Part shown: positions 54,371 to 62,533 of the stretch, piece by piece
Position numbering within the stretch: the first letter of the stretch is position 1
Layout of the letters: each line of letters starts with the position of its first letter
Assembly: GCA_030827135.1 (NCBI GenBank)
Contig: JAURFE010000003.1
Span: 138,923 to 202,922, forward strand
Direction of reading: 5' to 3'
DNA length: 64,000 nucleotides
Origin: Vicinamibacterales bacterium
Lineage (GTDB): Bacteria > Acidobacteriota > Vicinamibacteria > Vicinamibacterales > SCN-69-37
Position numbers and translations under genes: made by a program
The notes under the pieces: model-generated
Seen by the model: the letters and a program-made list of their open reading frames with translations, nothing else
Database searches by the model: none
What the model was told of the DNA's origin: nothing

Positions 54371-54794
54371 CCTCGAGATTCGCATCTGTGACATCCCGAT
54401 GCGCGTTGAGGAGACCATCGCCCTGGCCGCGTTGATTCAGGCGACCATGGTGAAGCTCTACCGCCTGCATGCAAAGAACCAGAGCTGGCGCGTCTACAGT
54501 CGCGCGCTGTTGATGGAAAACAAATGGCGTGCCGCCCGCTACGGACTCGACGGCATGCTCATCGACTTCGGCAAGGAGCGCGAAGTCCCCGAGCGGGAAC
54601 TCATCCTCGAATATCTCGACTGGGTCGACGATGTGCTGGATGAGTTGGACAGTCGTGAAGAGGTCAACACCATCCGCTGGATTCTCGAGAACGGCACCGG
54701 CGCAGACCGGCAGCTCAAGGTCTACAACGAGTCAGGCCACGACTTCAAAGCGGTCATGGACTACATGATCGCGGAGACCAGGCACGGACTCTGA
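54366..54794 (+). pseudogene. C-terminal part of a carboxylate-amine ligase (GCS2/YbdK family), 5' truncated
   Basis: About 140 residues matching the end of glutamate-cysteine-ligase type 2 proteins: LEIRICDIPMRVEETIALAA, then AKNQSWRVYSRALLMENKWR, GLDGMLIDFGKEREVPERE and a terminal DYMIAETRHGL. Functional members are about 370-400 residues long, so roughly 250 N-terminal residues with the ATP and glutamate sites are missing. Similarity stops abruptly at about 54366-54372, exactly where the divergent esterase remnant also starts. A GTG at 54306 could open the frame, but a functional product is unlikely. Confidence 0.75.
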
Positions 54795-54814
54795 AGGGTC
54801 CAGGGTTCTCGCAG

Positions 54815-54837
54815 GGCGCCCTGCACTGCAGGGCGCC
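54815..54837. repeat. Dispersed hairpin repeat, palindromic copy
   Basis: GGCGCCCTGCA and its complement form a 23-base palindrome with one unpaired central base, between the ligase remnant stop (54794) and the small exported protein stop (54844). It lies between convergent genes and may terminate both. Confidence 0.7.
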
Positions 54838-54843
54838 AGAGCC

Positions 54844-55209
54844 TTACTTGATCGGCCTCATGGTGAGCGTCACTTCGGTCTGCACGCCTGGCTTCACCTC
54901 TTCGACCGCCACGGTGATTTCATAGCCCCGCGCCCGGCATGTGACCCGATAGGTGCCCGGGCGCACGCCCTCGAAATCGAATCGACCCCGGGAATCAGCA
55001 ACGGCTCCAAACTCCGTCAGGCCGGAACGCGGGTCCGCCGGCTGAAACAACACCGTGGCGTCAGGAATCGACGCCCCGTACTCGTCAAACACCCGTCCGC
55101 GCACCTGTCCCATCGCCACGTCGACGGTCCTGCCAGGGATCCGTCCGCCTGCGCAATGCATTCCCGCCAGTGCGGACACCAGTAGCAGGGCGAGAATCAC
55201 AGCGCGCAT
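54844..55209 (-). CDS. Small exported carboxypeptidase-regulatory-like domain protein
   Basis: A 121-residue protein made of a signal peptide (residues 1-20) and a single carboxypeptidase-regulatory-like (transthyretin-type) beta sandwich: GQVRGRVFDEYGASIPDATV near 34, DSRGRFDFEGVRPGTYRVTC near 72 and a final VTLTMRPIK. Such domains are common as modules of TonB receptors; a stand-alone one may be a surface adaptor. The Cys at about 19 is not in a strict lipobox. It lies 14 bases beyond the stop of the methyltransferase gene in the same direction. Confidence 0.75.
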   Translation of the reverse strand: MRAVILALLLVSALAGMHCAGGRIPGRTVDVAMGQVRGRVFDEYGASIPDATVLFQPADPRSGLTEFGAVADSRGRFDFEGVRPGTYRVTCRARGYEITVAVEEVKPGVQTEVTLTMRPIK

Positions 55210-55223
55210 CAGGGCCTTGTCAC

Positions 55224-55751
55224 CTACTTCACGACCGTGAGCACCACGCGGATGTACCAGGCTGGCGCGATCCAGGCGAGGTGTTCTTCATAGAAGTGAG
55301 GCCAGCGATTGGCCAACCACGCCCAATGGCGATTCTTGTAGCGGCCGTAGAATCGCAAGTGGCGTTCGGTCAGCGTGAAGCGCGCACCCGTGTAGAAGTC
55401 CCACTGGTTCTGCCCGGTGAAATAGTCAAATGAAAAATAGCCCAGGTGATGACGATGGGTCGGATCAGTCCAGGAGTTGGCACAAGAATAGTGAGGCGTG
55501 ACGATCTCGACACGGCCACCCTGTGCGAGCACCCGGTGAATCTCTTCCAGGGTCTTCGTCACGTCGGCGACGTGTTCGATCACGTCCTTACATCGCACGA
55601 AATCAAACTCACCATCCCTGAACGGCCACGGCGTGACATCGAGATCGTGCACCACGTCAGGTCCCGTTGCTACGACACGGTCGACCGTCACCGCACCCGG
55701 GACCGACCGATCTCGCCCGGCGCCAATTTCGAGGACTCTCTGTTCAGGCAT
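55224..55751 (-). CDS. Class I SAM-dependent methyltransferase
   Basis: A 175-residue methyltransferase. Motif I reads QRVLEIGAGRDRS (residues 4-16), the post-II region FDFVRCKDVIEHVADVTKTL near 50 is typical of methyltransf_11 proteins, and GGRVEIVTPHYSCANSW near 82 follows. The C-terminal half has a His/Tyr/Trp-rich segment. I start at 55751, 16 bases after the glycosyltransferase stop; an ATG at 55790 overlapping that gene is possible. The link to a glycosyltransferase suggests modification of a surface glycan or lipid (inference). Confidence 0.82.
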   Translation of the reverse strand: MPEQRVLEIGAGRDRSVPGAVTVDRVVATGPDVVHDLDVTPWPFRDGEFDFVRCKDVIEHVADVTKTLEEIHRVLAQGGRVEIVTPHYSCANSWTDPTHRHHLGYFSFDYFTGQNQWDFYTGARFTLTERHLRFYGRYKNRHWAWLANRWPHFYEEHLAWIAPAWYIRVVLTVVK

Positions 55752-55767
55752 GTTTACGAGTTCATTA

Positions 55768-56865
55768 TCACTGCTTGGCGGCTCGTGCATAGGCGGCAAA
55801 ACACCGATCAGCGGTGGCACGCCACGTGAAACGGTCCAGGACACGCCGTCGAGCGGCGGCGCCCATGGTGGCCGCAAGCACGGGATCCTGGCACAACTGG
55901 CGGAGACGCTGACTCAACTGCCCTGGGTGATCCGGCGACACGACAAACCCCGTCTCGCCGTCGGCCACAACCTCGGGCAGAGAGGCCACGTCGGTCACCA
56001 CCGTGGCGGTCCCGCACGCCATCGCCTCCGCTGCGGCCAGGCCGAAAAGCTCAGGGTGTTCGGTGACCGCACCGCGATAGTCGGTCGCCACCGAGGGCAA
56101 CACGGATACAGTGGCGCGGCGATAGCGCTCCACAAGTTCTGAGTCGGACACGTCATATTCAAAGACGACGTTCTTGCCCGCGGCACGGTCGTGCAAATGT
56201 GCCAGATACGCCCGATCGTACGGACGACCAACAACATGCAGGCGCTGGCCGGGCCCGACGGCATCGATAAGACGGTCGATGCCCTTGTGCGCAACCAGCC
56301 GGCCGACAAAAACCACCATCGACGGGTCCTTCGTGCCACCCGGTGAGAAGTGTTCGGTGTCCACGCCGCCGTAAATCACGTCGAGCGTGCCCGGCCGACG
56401 CCATTCGGGCCGTTGGAGCCATAGCTGACGCGAGTACTCGCTGATCAGGAGATACGCCGTGGCCTGACGCATCAGTGGGAATCGTCGCGAGGGCATACGC
56501 GCGTACCCGCCGCCGAGGTCCGTCACGAACACGGGGCGTCCCATCGCCGAGGCCGCAAGCACCGCGACATTGGTGGACATCACATCGATCTGGTGACAAT
56601 GCACCACGTCGGCCGCACGGATCGCCTTGAAAAATGACCACCTCACCGGATCCGGCAGCAACGAGTGGCTCACGCCGCCCCAGTGCTTCAGACACACCAT
56701 CCGCACATCGTCGCGGCGGGTGATGAAGGGGCGCGGACCGAATGTCAGCAGGGTGACTTCCGCCGACCGGGCCATCGCCTTCGCCAGTTCCCACGTATAG
56801 CGCTCGGCGCCGCCGATGATCGACGACACATCAAAATACGTGGGGGCGATATGGAGAACTCGCAC
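55768..56865 (-). CDS. GT4 family glycosyltransferase
   Basis: A 365-residue GT-B glycosyltransferase. The N-terminal VRVLHIAPTYFDVSSIIGGA with the acceptor-side GGAERYTWELA is followed by VVHCHQIDVMS. The C-terminal donor-binding half includes VVFVGRLVAHKGIDRLIDA near 205 and PELFGLAAAEAMACGTATVV near 275, with the E-x7-E signature of family GT4. I start at the GTG at 56865, 4 bases after the hydrolase stop, because the longer frame to 56913 overlaps that gene and lacks family character. The sugar is unknown. Confidence 0.88.
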   Translation of the reverse strand: MRVLHIAPTYFDVSSIIGGAERYTWELAKAMARSAEVTLLTFGPRPFITRRDDVRMVCLKHWGGVSHSLLPDPVRWSFFKAIRAADVVHCHQIDVMSTNVAVLAASAMGRPVFVTDLGGGYARMPSRRFPLMRQATAYLLISEYSRQLWLQRPEWRRPGTLDVIYGGVDTEHFSPGGTKDPSMVVFVGRLVAHKGIDRLIDAVGPGQRLHVVGRPYDRAYLAHLHDRAAGKNVVFEYDVSDSELVERYRRATVSVLPSVATDYRGAVTEHPELFGLAAAEAMACGTATVVTDVASLPEVVADGETGFVVSPDHPGQLSQRLRQLCQDPVLAATMGAAARRRVLDRFTWRATADRCFAAYARAAKQ

Positions 56866-56869
56866 GACG

Positions 56870-57748
56870 CTAGGTGCAACCCGGGGTGGGAAGCAGGGCG
56901 CGAACCGCATCACGAAGCACCACCCAGGCTTCGAGGTCAGGCGCGATCAGGTCGAAGTGCCCGGCACCTTCAACGAGGCGCACGGTCGCGCGTGACCCAA
57001 CCACGCGTGTAAGCGCCTCCGCCTGTGTGCGCGGGACGACGGCATCGGCGGTGCCGACGACGAGCTGCAGCGGGACCGTCGGCACGGTGATCACCGGTGA
57101 CGCCTGCGCGTATCGCTCCCCCATCGCCTTCGCGTCGCCTCCCAGGAGCGGCACCACGGCGGAGCCACATCCGCTCGGGGACGCGTATGCCGTCAAGTCG
57201 GTGATGCCGGCGAGGGCCACGACTCCGTGGGGGATGAGCGGATCAGGCGAAGCAATTGGCGAGTCCCTGGGGAGCGAGCCCCGGGCCGCGCTCCAGAGCG
57301 CGAGGTGCCCTCCCGCCGAGTGGCCGACGGCCACGATGCGGGACAGGTCGAGCGCCTGGCTCTGTGCGAGTGTGCGAAGGTGATCGATTGCCGCGCCAAC
57401 GTCCTGGAAGGTTCCAGGCCAGCCTCCGCCAGGACTGCCGACGCGGCGGTACTCGATGGCCCACACCGCCCATCCATCGTTCACAAGGGCCGTCGCGAGC
57501 GGGGCAAGGTGTGAGAGGTCGTACTCCGCGCGCCAGCAGCCCCCATGAATCAGCACCACGACCGGGTGCGGGCCCGGCCCCGCTGGCAGGCGAAGCTCAC
57601 CAAACTGTTCCGGCGCCGATCCGTACGTCAGGCGCGCGTCAGCCGGGCGACTCGGCATGGCGGCCACTTCGCTGAAGGTGCGGGAGCGTGGGGGCTGGGT
57701 CGTGGACATGGCGGCAACCAGGACGGTGAACATCACCAGAATCGGCAC
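56870..57748 (-). CDS. Alpha/beta hydrolase, BD-FAE/esterase-lipase type
   Basis: A 292-residue hydrolase with a possible N-terminal signal (residues 1-15). The oxyanion motif is VVVLIHGGCWRAEYD near residue 63, the nucleophile is in IVAVGHSAGGHLALWSAARG near 138, and the C-terminal VEGAGHFDLIAPD near 265 supplies the His. This is the esterase/lipase pattern; the substrate is unknown. It is the first gene of a leftward run with the glycosyltransferase, the methyltransferase and perhaps the small exported protein. Confidence 0.85.
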   Translation of the reverse strand: MPILVMFTVLVAAMSTTQPPRSRTFSEVAAMPSRPADARLTYGSAPEQFGELRLPAGPGPHPVVVLIHGGCWRAEYDLSHLAPLATALVNDGWAVWAIEYRRVGSPGGGWPGTFQDVGAAIDHLRTLAQSQALDLSRIVAVGHSAGGHLALWSAARGSLPRDSPIASPDPLIPHGVVALAGITDLTAYASPSGCGSAVVPLLGGDAKAMGERYAQASPVITVPTVPLQLVVGTADAVVPRTQAEALTRVVGSRATVRLVEGAGHFDLIAPDLEAWVVLRDAVRALLPTPGCT

Positions 57749-57790
57749 GCGGCTAGTCTAGCCCGGAGGGCGGGATATCATCGTGTCAGC

Positions 57791-58783
57791 ATGTTCGACG
57801 ACTTTCAGCCTGGCGCAAACAACGCCATCCGCACCTGCCTCAACGTCCAGCCCCACGAGCGGGTCACCGTCATCACCGACCGGGAGATTCGGCCAATTGC
57901 TGACGCACTGATTGCCGAAATCGACCGCGTGGGCGCCGCGCATCGGCTCTGGGTCCTCGAGGACGAGGCCCCGCGCCCGCTCACCGACCTGCCGGCAGCC
58001 ATCGCGGCCGACATGGAATTGAGCCACGTCAGCATCTTCGCCGCACACGTCCAGCAGAACGAGCTGGGTTCCCGCATGCAGATGACCGACATCGTGAATC
58101 GCCGGCGCATGCGGCACGCGCACATGGTGAACATCACGCCTCAGATCATGGTCGAGGGCATGCGGGCGGATTATCACCTGGTGGATGAGATCAGCACGCG
58201 CGTGATCAACAAGGTTCGGAAGGCCAGACAGGTTCGCGCGACGACGCCGGCGGGCAGTGACTTTGCGGCGGACCTGAATCCCAACTACCGATGGGTCAAG
58301 ACGAGTGGCCTGATCAGCCCTGAGAAGTGGGGCAACCTGCCGGGCGGCGAGGTCTTCACCTCACCCGGTGAAGTCAACGGCACGTTTGTCATCGATGGCG
58401 TGGTGGGCGACTGGCTCTGCGACCGCTACGGCAACCTTAGGGACTCGCCGCTGACCGTCACGATCAGGAAGAACCGGCTCGTCGACGCCACCTCGCCGAA
58501 TCAGCAGCTGCGCGACGACTTCTGGGCGTACACGCACACTGATGAGAACAGCGATCGCGTCGGCGAATTCGCCATCGGCACGAACATCGAACTGAAACAG
58601 GTCATCGGCCACATCCTGCAGGACGAAAAATTCCCAGGCATTCACATCGCGTTCGGCAACCCCTACGGCGCACACACGGGGGCTGACTGGTACTCGTCCA
58701 CGCACATCGATGTCGTCGGCACCCAGTTCGACATCTGGGTGGATGACGAACAGATCATGTCGCACGGCACGTTCCTGATCTGA
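57791..58783 (+). CDS. M29 family aminopeptidase
   Basis: A 330-residue metallo-aminopeptidase of the thermophilic AmpS/AmpT (M29) family. The C-terminal catalytic half contains VGEFAIGTNIELKQVIGHIL near 260 (metal Glu), FPGIHIAFGNPYGAHTGADW near 285 (catalytic His) and SSTHIDVVGTQFDIWVDDEQ near 306 (His and Asp ligands). It is somewhat shorter than the usual ~400 residues because the N-terminal domain is reduced. The start at 57791 is the ATG of MFDDFQPG; the upstream frame is antisense to the hydrolase. The ATP-grasp-like gene begins 9 bases after the stop. Confidence 0.88.
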   Translation: MFDDFQPGANNAIRTCLNVQPHERVTVITDREIRPIADALIAEIDRVGAAHRLWVLEDEAPRPLTDLPAAIAADMELSHVSIFAAHVQQNELGSRMQMTDIVNRRRMRHAHMVNITPQIMVEGMRADYHLVDEISTRVINKVRKARQVRATTPAGSDFAADLNPNYRWVKTSGLISPEKWGNLPGGEVFTSPGEVNGTFVIDGVVGDWLCDRYGNLRDSPLTVTIRKNRLVDATSPNQQLRDDFWAYTHTDENSDRVGEFAIGTNIELKQVIGHILQDEKFPGIHIAFGNPYGAHTGADWYSSTHIDVVGTQFDIWVDDEQIMSHGTFLI

Positions 58784-58792
58784 CAGTCCCCC

Positions 58793-59994
58793 ATGATTCC
58801 CGCACTGCGCGCGCGGTGGAATGAGCAGTACACGGAAGCCGGATACCGCGCGTCCCTCGACGCGCTGACGGAGCGGGTCGGCTGCAAGGTGGAGTTTCGC
58901 ATCTGCGAGACCCCGTGTTTTTCCCCTTGTCGCTGATGCAGGACCTTGTGGAAGCGTCGCGGGCAATGGTGGGGCAACTACTTGGAAACGCGGAGTACCG
59001 CGCGGCTGCGGACGCCATGGTTCCCGAACGTTTCCGCCTCGCCGGTGGCGAAGACCTCCCCACCTGCGTGCAGGTGGACTTCGGGCTTGTGCGGCGGCCC
59101 GACGGTCGCGTCGAAGGGCGGCTCGTCGAACTGCAGGCCTTCCCCTCGTTGTACGGCTTCCAGATGGCGCTGGCGGACAAGATGGCGGGTGTCTTTTTCG
59201 GGTCAGGCAATGCCGAAAATGACACACGACGTCTTTTTCTGGGCGGCCTCGACCTGGACTCCTACGTGGCGCTCCTCCGCGATGTCCTTGTCGGTCCGCA
59301 CGATCCTGCGCACGTCGTGTTGATGGAGATTCAGCCGCACAAGCAGAAGACGCGGCCGGACTTTCTGGTCACCGAGGCCACGTGGGGCATCCGCGCACTG
59401 GACACGACCGAGATCATCAAGGACGGGCGGCGGCTGTTCTACCGGCGCGACGGCGTGCGCACGCCGATCCATCGCATCTACAACCGCGTGATTCCCGATG
59501 AGCTTGAGCGATCCGGTGCACCGATGCCGTTCGACTATCGCGATGAACTCGACGTGGAGTGGATCGGCGGGCCCGACTGGTTCTTCCGGATCAGCAAGTT
59601 CTCGATCCCATGGCTGCGCCATCCGTGGGTGCCGACGACGATGTTCCTGTCGGACGTGGCCGAGGTGCCATCCGACCGCGACAATTGGCTGATCAAACCG
59701 CTGTTCTCATTTGCGGGCGGCGGGATCATCTTCTCGCCGACGGACGCTGACATCGCGGCCATTCCGGCAGACCAGCGTCATCTCTATGTGCTGCAGGAAC
59801 GCGTGGCGTTCACGCCGGTGATTGACACGCCGGCGGGTCCGACTCAGGCGGAACTGCGCATCATGCTGGTGCGCCAGGGTGCCGGCTATCGTGCGGTGCT
59901 CCCGCTTGTCCGCATGGGCCGCGGCAAGATGATGGGCGTCGACCACAACAAGGGCCTCGACTTCGTCGGGGCTGCAGCGGCGATGATCATCTAG
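58793..59994 (+). pseudogene. ATP-grasp-like protein interrupted by a one-base frameshift
   Basis: Two frames together encode one protein of about 400 residues. Frame one from ATG 58793 gives MIPALRARWNEQYTEAG to RICETP and stops at 58936. Frame two, open from 58915 to 59994, continues with VFFPLSLMQDLVEASRAM. Adding one base to the C-run at 58911-58914 would join them as ETPVFFPLS. The C-terminal half holds WLIKPLFSFAGGGIIFSP and LYVLQERVAFTPVI, like the nucleotide-binding and lysine motifs of ATP-grasp or glutathionylspermidine-synthase-like ligases. It is probably functional if the shift is a sequencing error. It follows the M29 gene by 9 bases. Confidence 0.75.
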
Positions 59995-61610
59995 TGCAGT
60001 CCCGGTGCTTCGTGACCGGTGCGTTCGACGTACTCGACATAGGTGCCCGGAAACAGCAGCGGTTCGCCGCCACCGAGTTCGAGCACGCGGGTGCCGAGAC
60101 CACGGAGGAACGAGCGGTCGTGCGAGACGAACACCATCGTCCCCTCAAAGTCCTTCAGCGCCTTGATGAGCATGTCCTTGGTCGCCAGATCGAGGTGGTT
60201 TGTCGGTTCGTCGAGCACGAGCAGGTTGGGCGGATACATCAGCATCCGCGCGAGCACGAGACGCGACCGCTCGCCGCCTGACAGATAGCGAATTTTTTTC
60301 TCGACTTCATCGCCGGAGAACTGAAACGCACCGGCGAGGCTGCGGATGGCCCCGACGGTTTCCTTCGGAAAGTCGTTCTGCAGCTGTTCCCACACGGTCT
60401 TGTCCGGGTCGAGCACCTGCAGGGCCTGCTGGGCGAAGTAGCCCATCTGGACGCTCGCGCCGATGCGTACATTCCCGGAATCCGGTTCCATCGCGCCGGC
60501 AATCATCCGCAGCAGCGTCGTCTTGCCCGCGCCGTTGGCGCCCATCACCGCCCAGCGTTCGCCGCGCTGGATGGTCATGGTGAAGCCGTCGTAGATGACG
60601 TGGTCGCCGTAGGCCTTGTGCAGGTTCTCGACCATCACCACCTTGTCACCGGACCGCGGCGGCTGCCGGAAGTCGAAGTCCACGAGCTTGCGCTTTTTCG
60701 GCAGCTCGATCTTTTCAATCTTGTCGAGCGCCTTGACGCGGCTCTGCACCTGGGCGGCCTTCGCGGCGTGCGCGGCAAAGCGGTCAATGAACCGCTGCTC
60801 TTTTGCGAGCATTGCCTGCTGCCGCGCGTACGCCGCCTCGCGGTTGGCTTCCCGAATCGCGCGTTCTCGTTCGTAGTACTCGTAATTCCCCGCGTACACC
60901 GTGATCTCGCCGTCGTCGATCTCGGCGATTCGCGAGACGATCCGGTTCATGAATTCCCGGTCGTGCGAGGTCATGAAGAGCGCGGACGGCAGGGACTTCA
61001 GGAAACTTTCGAGCCAGATGATTGATTCGATGTCGAGGTGGTTCGTGGGTTCGTCCATGAGCAGGACGTCGGGCCGGCCGAGAAGGACACGGGCCATCGC
61101 CACGCGCATCTTCCAGCCGCCAGACAGGTCGCCGACGTCGCCGTCGATCCGGCGGTCGTCAAACCCGAGCCCGTGCAGCACTTCGCGGGCCTGGCTCTCG
61201 AGACCGTACCCGCCGAGGTGATCGTATTCTTCCTGGACTTCGCCGAAACGGGCCAGGATGCGGTCCATGTCGTCGGCCTTGTCGGGGTCCCCCATGGCCT
61301 GCTGCAGGGCCTCCAACTCGTGGTGGAGGTCGCCCAGACGGCCCGATCCGGCGATGGCCTCGTCCAGAACGGACCGGCCGGACATCTCCTCGACGTCCTG
61401 ACGGAAGTAGCCCACGGTCATCTTTTTGGGGACCGACACCTCCCCCTCGTCTGGCGATTCTTCGCCCACAATCATCCGGAACAGGGTGGTTTTACCCGAC
61501 CCGTTGGGGCCGACCAGACCAACCTTGTCCCCAGGATTCAGCTGGAAGTTGGTGTCAACAAAGAGGATTTGCTTGCCGTACTGCTTGGAGATGTTCGAGA
61601 ACGAGATCAC
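59991..61610 (-). CDS. ABC-F family ATPase, YbiT/EttA-like
   Basis: A 539-residue soluble protein with two ABC cassettes and no transmembrane part, as in ribosome-associated ABC-F proteins. Cassette one has GPNGSGKTTLFRMIVG (about 34-49), LSGGWKMRVAMARVLL and LLMDEPTNHLD. The charged linker follows (about 245-300). Cassette two has GANGAGKTTLLRMIAG (about 355-370), LSGGERSRLVLARMLM and LVLDEPTNHLD. Such proteins act at the ribosomal E site in translation control or antibiotic protection; the linker does not show an obvious resistance type. It converges on the ATP-grasp-like gene with a 4-base overlap. Confidence 0.93.
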   Translation of the reverse strand: MISFSNISKQYGKQILFVDTNFQLNPGDKVGLVGPNGSGKTTLFRMIVGEESPDEGEVSVPKKMTVGYFRQDVEEMSGRSVLDEAIAGSGRLGDLHHELEALQQAMGDPDKADDMDRILARFGEVQEEYDHLGGYGLESQAREVLHGLGFDDRRIDGDVGDLSGGWKMRVAMARVLLGRPDVLLMDEPTNHLDIESIIWLESFLKSLPSALFMTSHDREFMNRIVSRIAEIDDGEITVYAGNYEYYERERAIREANREAAYARQQAMLAKEQRFIDRFAAHAAKAAQVQSRVKALDKIEKIELPKKRKLVDFDFRQPPRSGDKVVMVENLHKAYGDHVIYDGFTMTIQRGERWAVMGANGAGKTTLLRMIAGAMEPDSGNVRIGASVQMGYFAQQALQVLDPDKTVWEQLQNDFPKETVGAIRSLAGAFQFSGDEVEKKIRYLSGGERSRLVLARMLMYPPNLLVLDEPTNHLDLATKDMLIKALKDFEGTMVFVSHDRSFLRGLGTRVLELGGGEPLLFPGTYVEYVERTGHEAPGLH

Positions 61611-61790
61611 AACCCACCGATGATACCCGTGTTATCCTGAGGTCCACCGCTGAAGTCCGGCCTCCGAGCTTTCGCCCCGCGTCGAGTGTCCCTGGTTTTC
61701 GATTCCTGGTCCCCAACGTGAATGCTGAGCAAGAGGAACGGGGGTCCGTTCCGCCGGGTTTTGTCGGTTTTCTTGTTCAGGAGCTGTTAC

Positions 61791-62126
61791 ATGGGTCGCA
61801 AACTGTACGTCGGCAATCTCCCTTATTCCGCCACCGAAGACGAACTTCGTGAATTCTTCAGCGGCGCTGGCGCCGTTGACACCGTCAACGTCGTTCGTGA
61901 CAACGCCACGGGCCGTGCCCGCGGATTCGCCTTCGTCGAAATGGCGACTGACGAAGACGCGCAGAAGGCGGTTGAGATGTTCAACGAGAAGCCGATGGGA
62001 GGCCGGAACCTCGCGGTCAACGAAGCGCGCCCGAAGCCGGCGTTCGGCGGCGGTGATCGTGGCGGCCGCGGTGGCGGCGGCTACGGTGGTGGCGGTGGCG
62101 GCAACCGTCGCGAACCGCGCTGGTAA
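61791..62126 (+). CDS. Glycine-rich RNA-binding protein (RRM)
   Basis: A 111-residue protein with one RNA recognition motif: RNP2 is KLYVGNLPY (residues 4-12) and RNP1 is RGFAFVEM (about 44-51). A glycine/arginine-rich tail follows (GGGDRGGRGGGGYGGGGGG, about 88-106). These proteins are common in cyanobacteria and Acidobacteria, and many are cold- or stress-induced. AGGAG precedes the ATG at 61791 by 8 bases. The 180-base upstream region between the divergent ABC-F gene and this one is long and may contain a leader involved in its control. Confidence 0.92.
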   Translation: MGRKLYVGNLPYSATEDELREFFSGAGAVDTVNVVRDNATGRARGFAFVEMATDEDAQKAVEMFNEKPMGGRNLAVNEARPKPAFGGGDRGGRGGGGYGGGGGGNRREPRW

Positions 62127-62143
62127 GTCATTCAGTTAAAATG

Positions 62144-62180
62144 CCAATACCCGGTCGCGCAGCGCGCGGCCGGGTATTGG
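62144..62180. terminator. Perfect 11-bp hairpin after the RRM gene
   Basis: CCAATACCCGG (62144-62154) and CCGGGTATTGG (62170-62180) form the outer stem, with a GC-rich CGCGCAGCGCGCG sequence in the loop that can pair internally. It lies 18 bases after the RRM stop and ends that transcript or separates it from the next small gene. No clear T-run follows. Confidence 0.6.
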
Positions 62181-62212
62181 TGCGTATTCAGGCGTCCAGG
62201 GACGCCAATTTC

Positions 62213-62217
62213 GGAGG
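62213..62217 (+). promoter_or_regulatory. Ribosome binding site deciding a GTG start
   Basis: GGAGG directly abuts the ATG at 62218 but is 6 bases before the GTG at 62224, so translation of the small Tudor-like protein most likely starts at the GTG. Confidence 0.6.
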
Positions 62218-62223
62218 ATGTCC

Positions 62224-62433
62224 GTGAAGGTCAACAAAGGCGCGCGCGTGTCGCAACCAAAGTACGGCCCCGGCACGGTCACCGACTCTGACGGCACGCA
62301 CGTCGTGATCGATTTCGACAACCACGGCCCCAAGCGGTTCGTGGCAGCCATGGTTTCGCTGGCTCCGACCACCGAACCGGCGCCGGAAAAAGCCAAGACG
62401 AAGCGGCGGACGAAAAAGGTCGCGGCCGAGTAG
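62224..62433 (+). CDS. Small DUF3553/Tudor-like domain protein
   Basis: A 69-residue protein. VNKGARVSQPKYGPGTVTDS then HVVIDFDNHGPKRFVAAMVS has the SH3/Tudor-like pattern of DUF3553, the domain found at the C-terminus of PcrA/UvrD helicases, where it contacts RNA polymerase. The tail is basic (KAKTKRRTKKVAAE). Here it stands alone and may bind RNA polymerase or nucleic acid (inference). The GTG start is chosen by ribosome-binding-site spacing. It is followed by a strong intrinsic terminator. Confidence 0.75.
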   Translation: MKVNKGARVSQPKYGPGTVTDSDGTHVVIDFDNHGPKRFVAAMVSLAPTTEPAPEKAKTKRRTKKVAAE

Positions 62434-62452
62434 TCCAGGGTTCGGAAACTTG

Positions 62453-62489
62453 AAGGGCGCGACGGGGGTCCCCGCCGCGCCCTTTTTTT
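62453..62489 (+). terminator. Rho-independent terminator
   Basis: AAGGGCGCGACGGGG (62453-62467) pairs with 62470-62484 with one mismatch, and is followed by seven T residues (62483-62489). It terminates the RRM/DUF3553 region transcripts. Confidence 0.9.
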
Positions 62490-62496
62490 CTTTGCT

Positions 62497-62523
62497 GGCG
62501 CCCTGAAGCCCAGGGCGCCCTAC
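62497..62523. repeat. Dispersed hairpin repeat beside the S9 gene 3' end
   Basis: GGCGCCCT (62497-62504) pairs with AGGGCGCC (62512-62519) around a 7-base loop, followed by the conserved CTAC tail. It lies 10 bases from the stop of the leftward S9 peptidase gene. Confidence 0.8.
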
Positions 62524-62533
62524 ATGTTCTACC

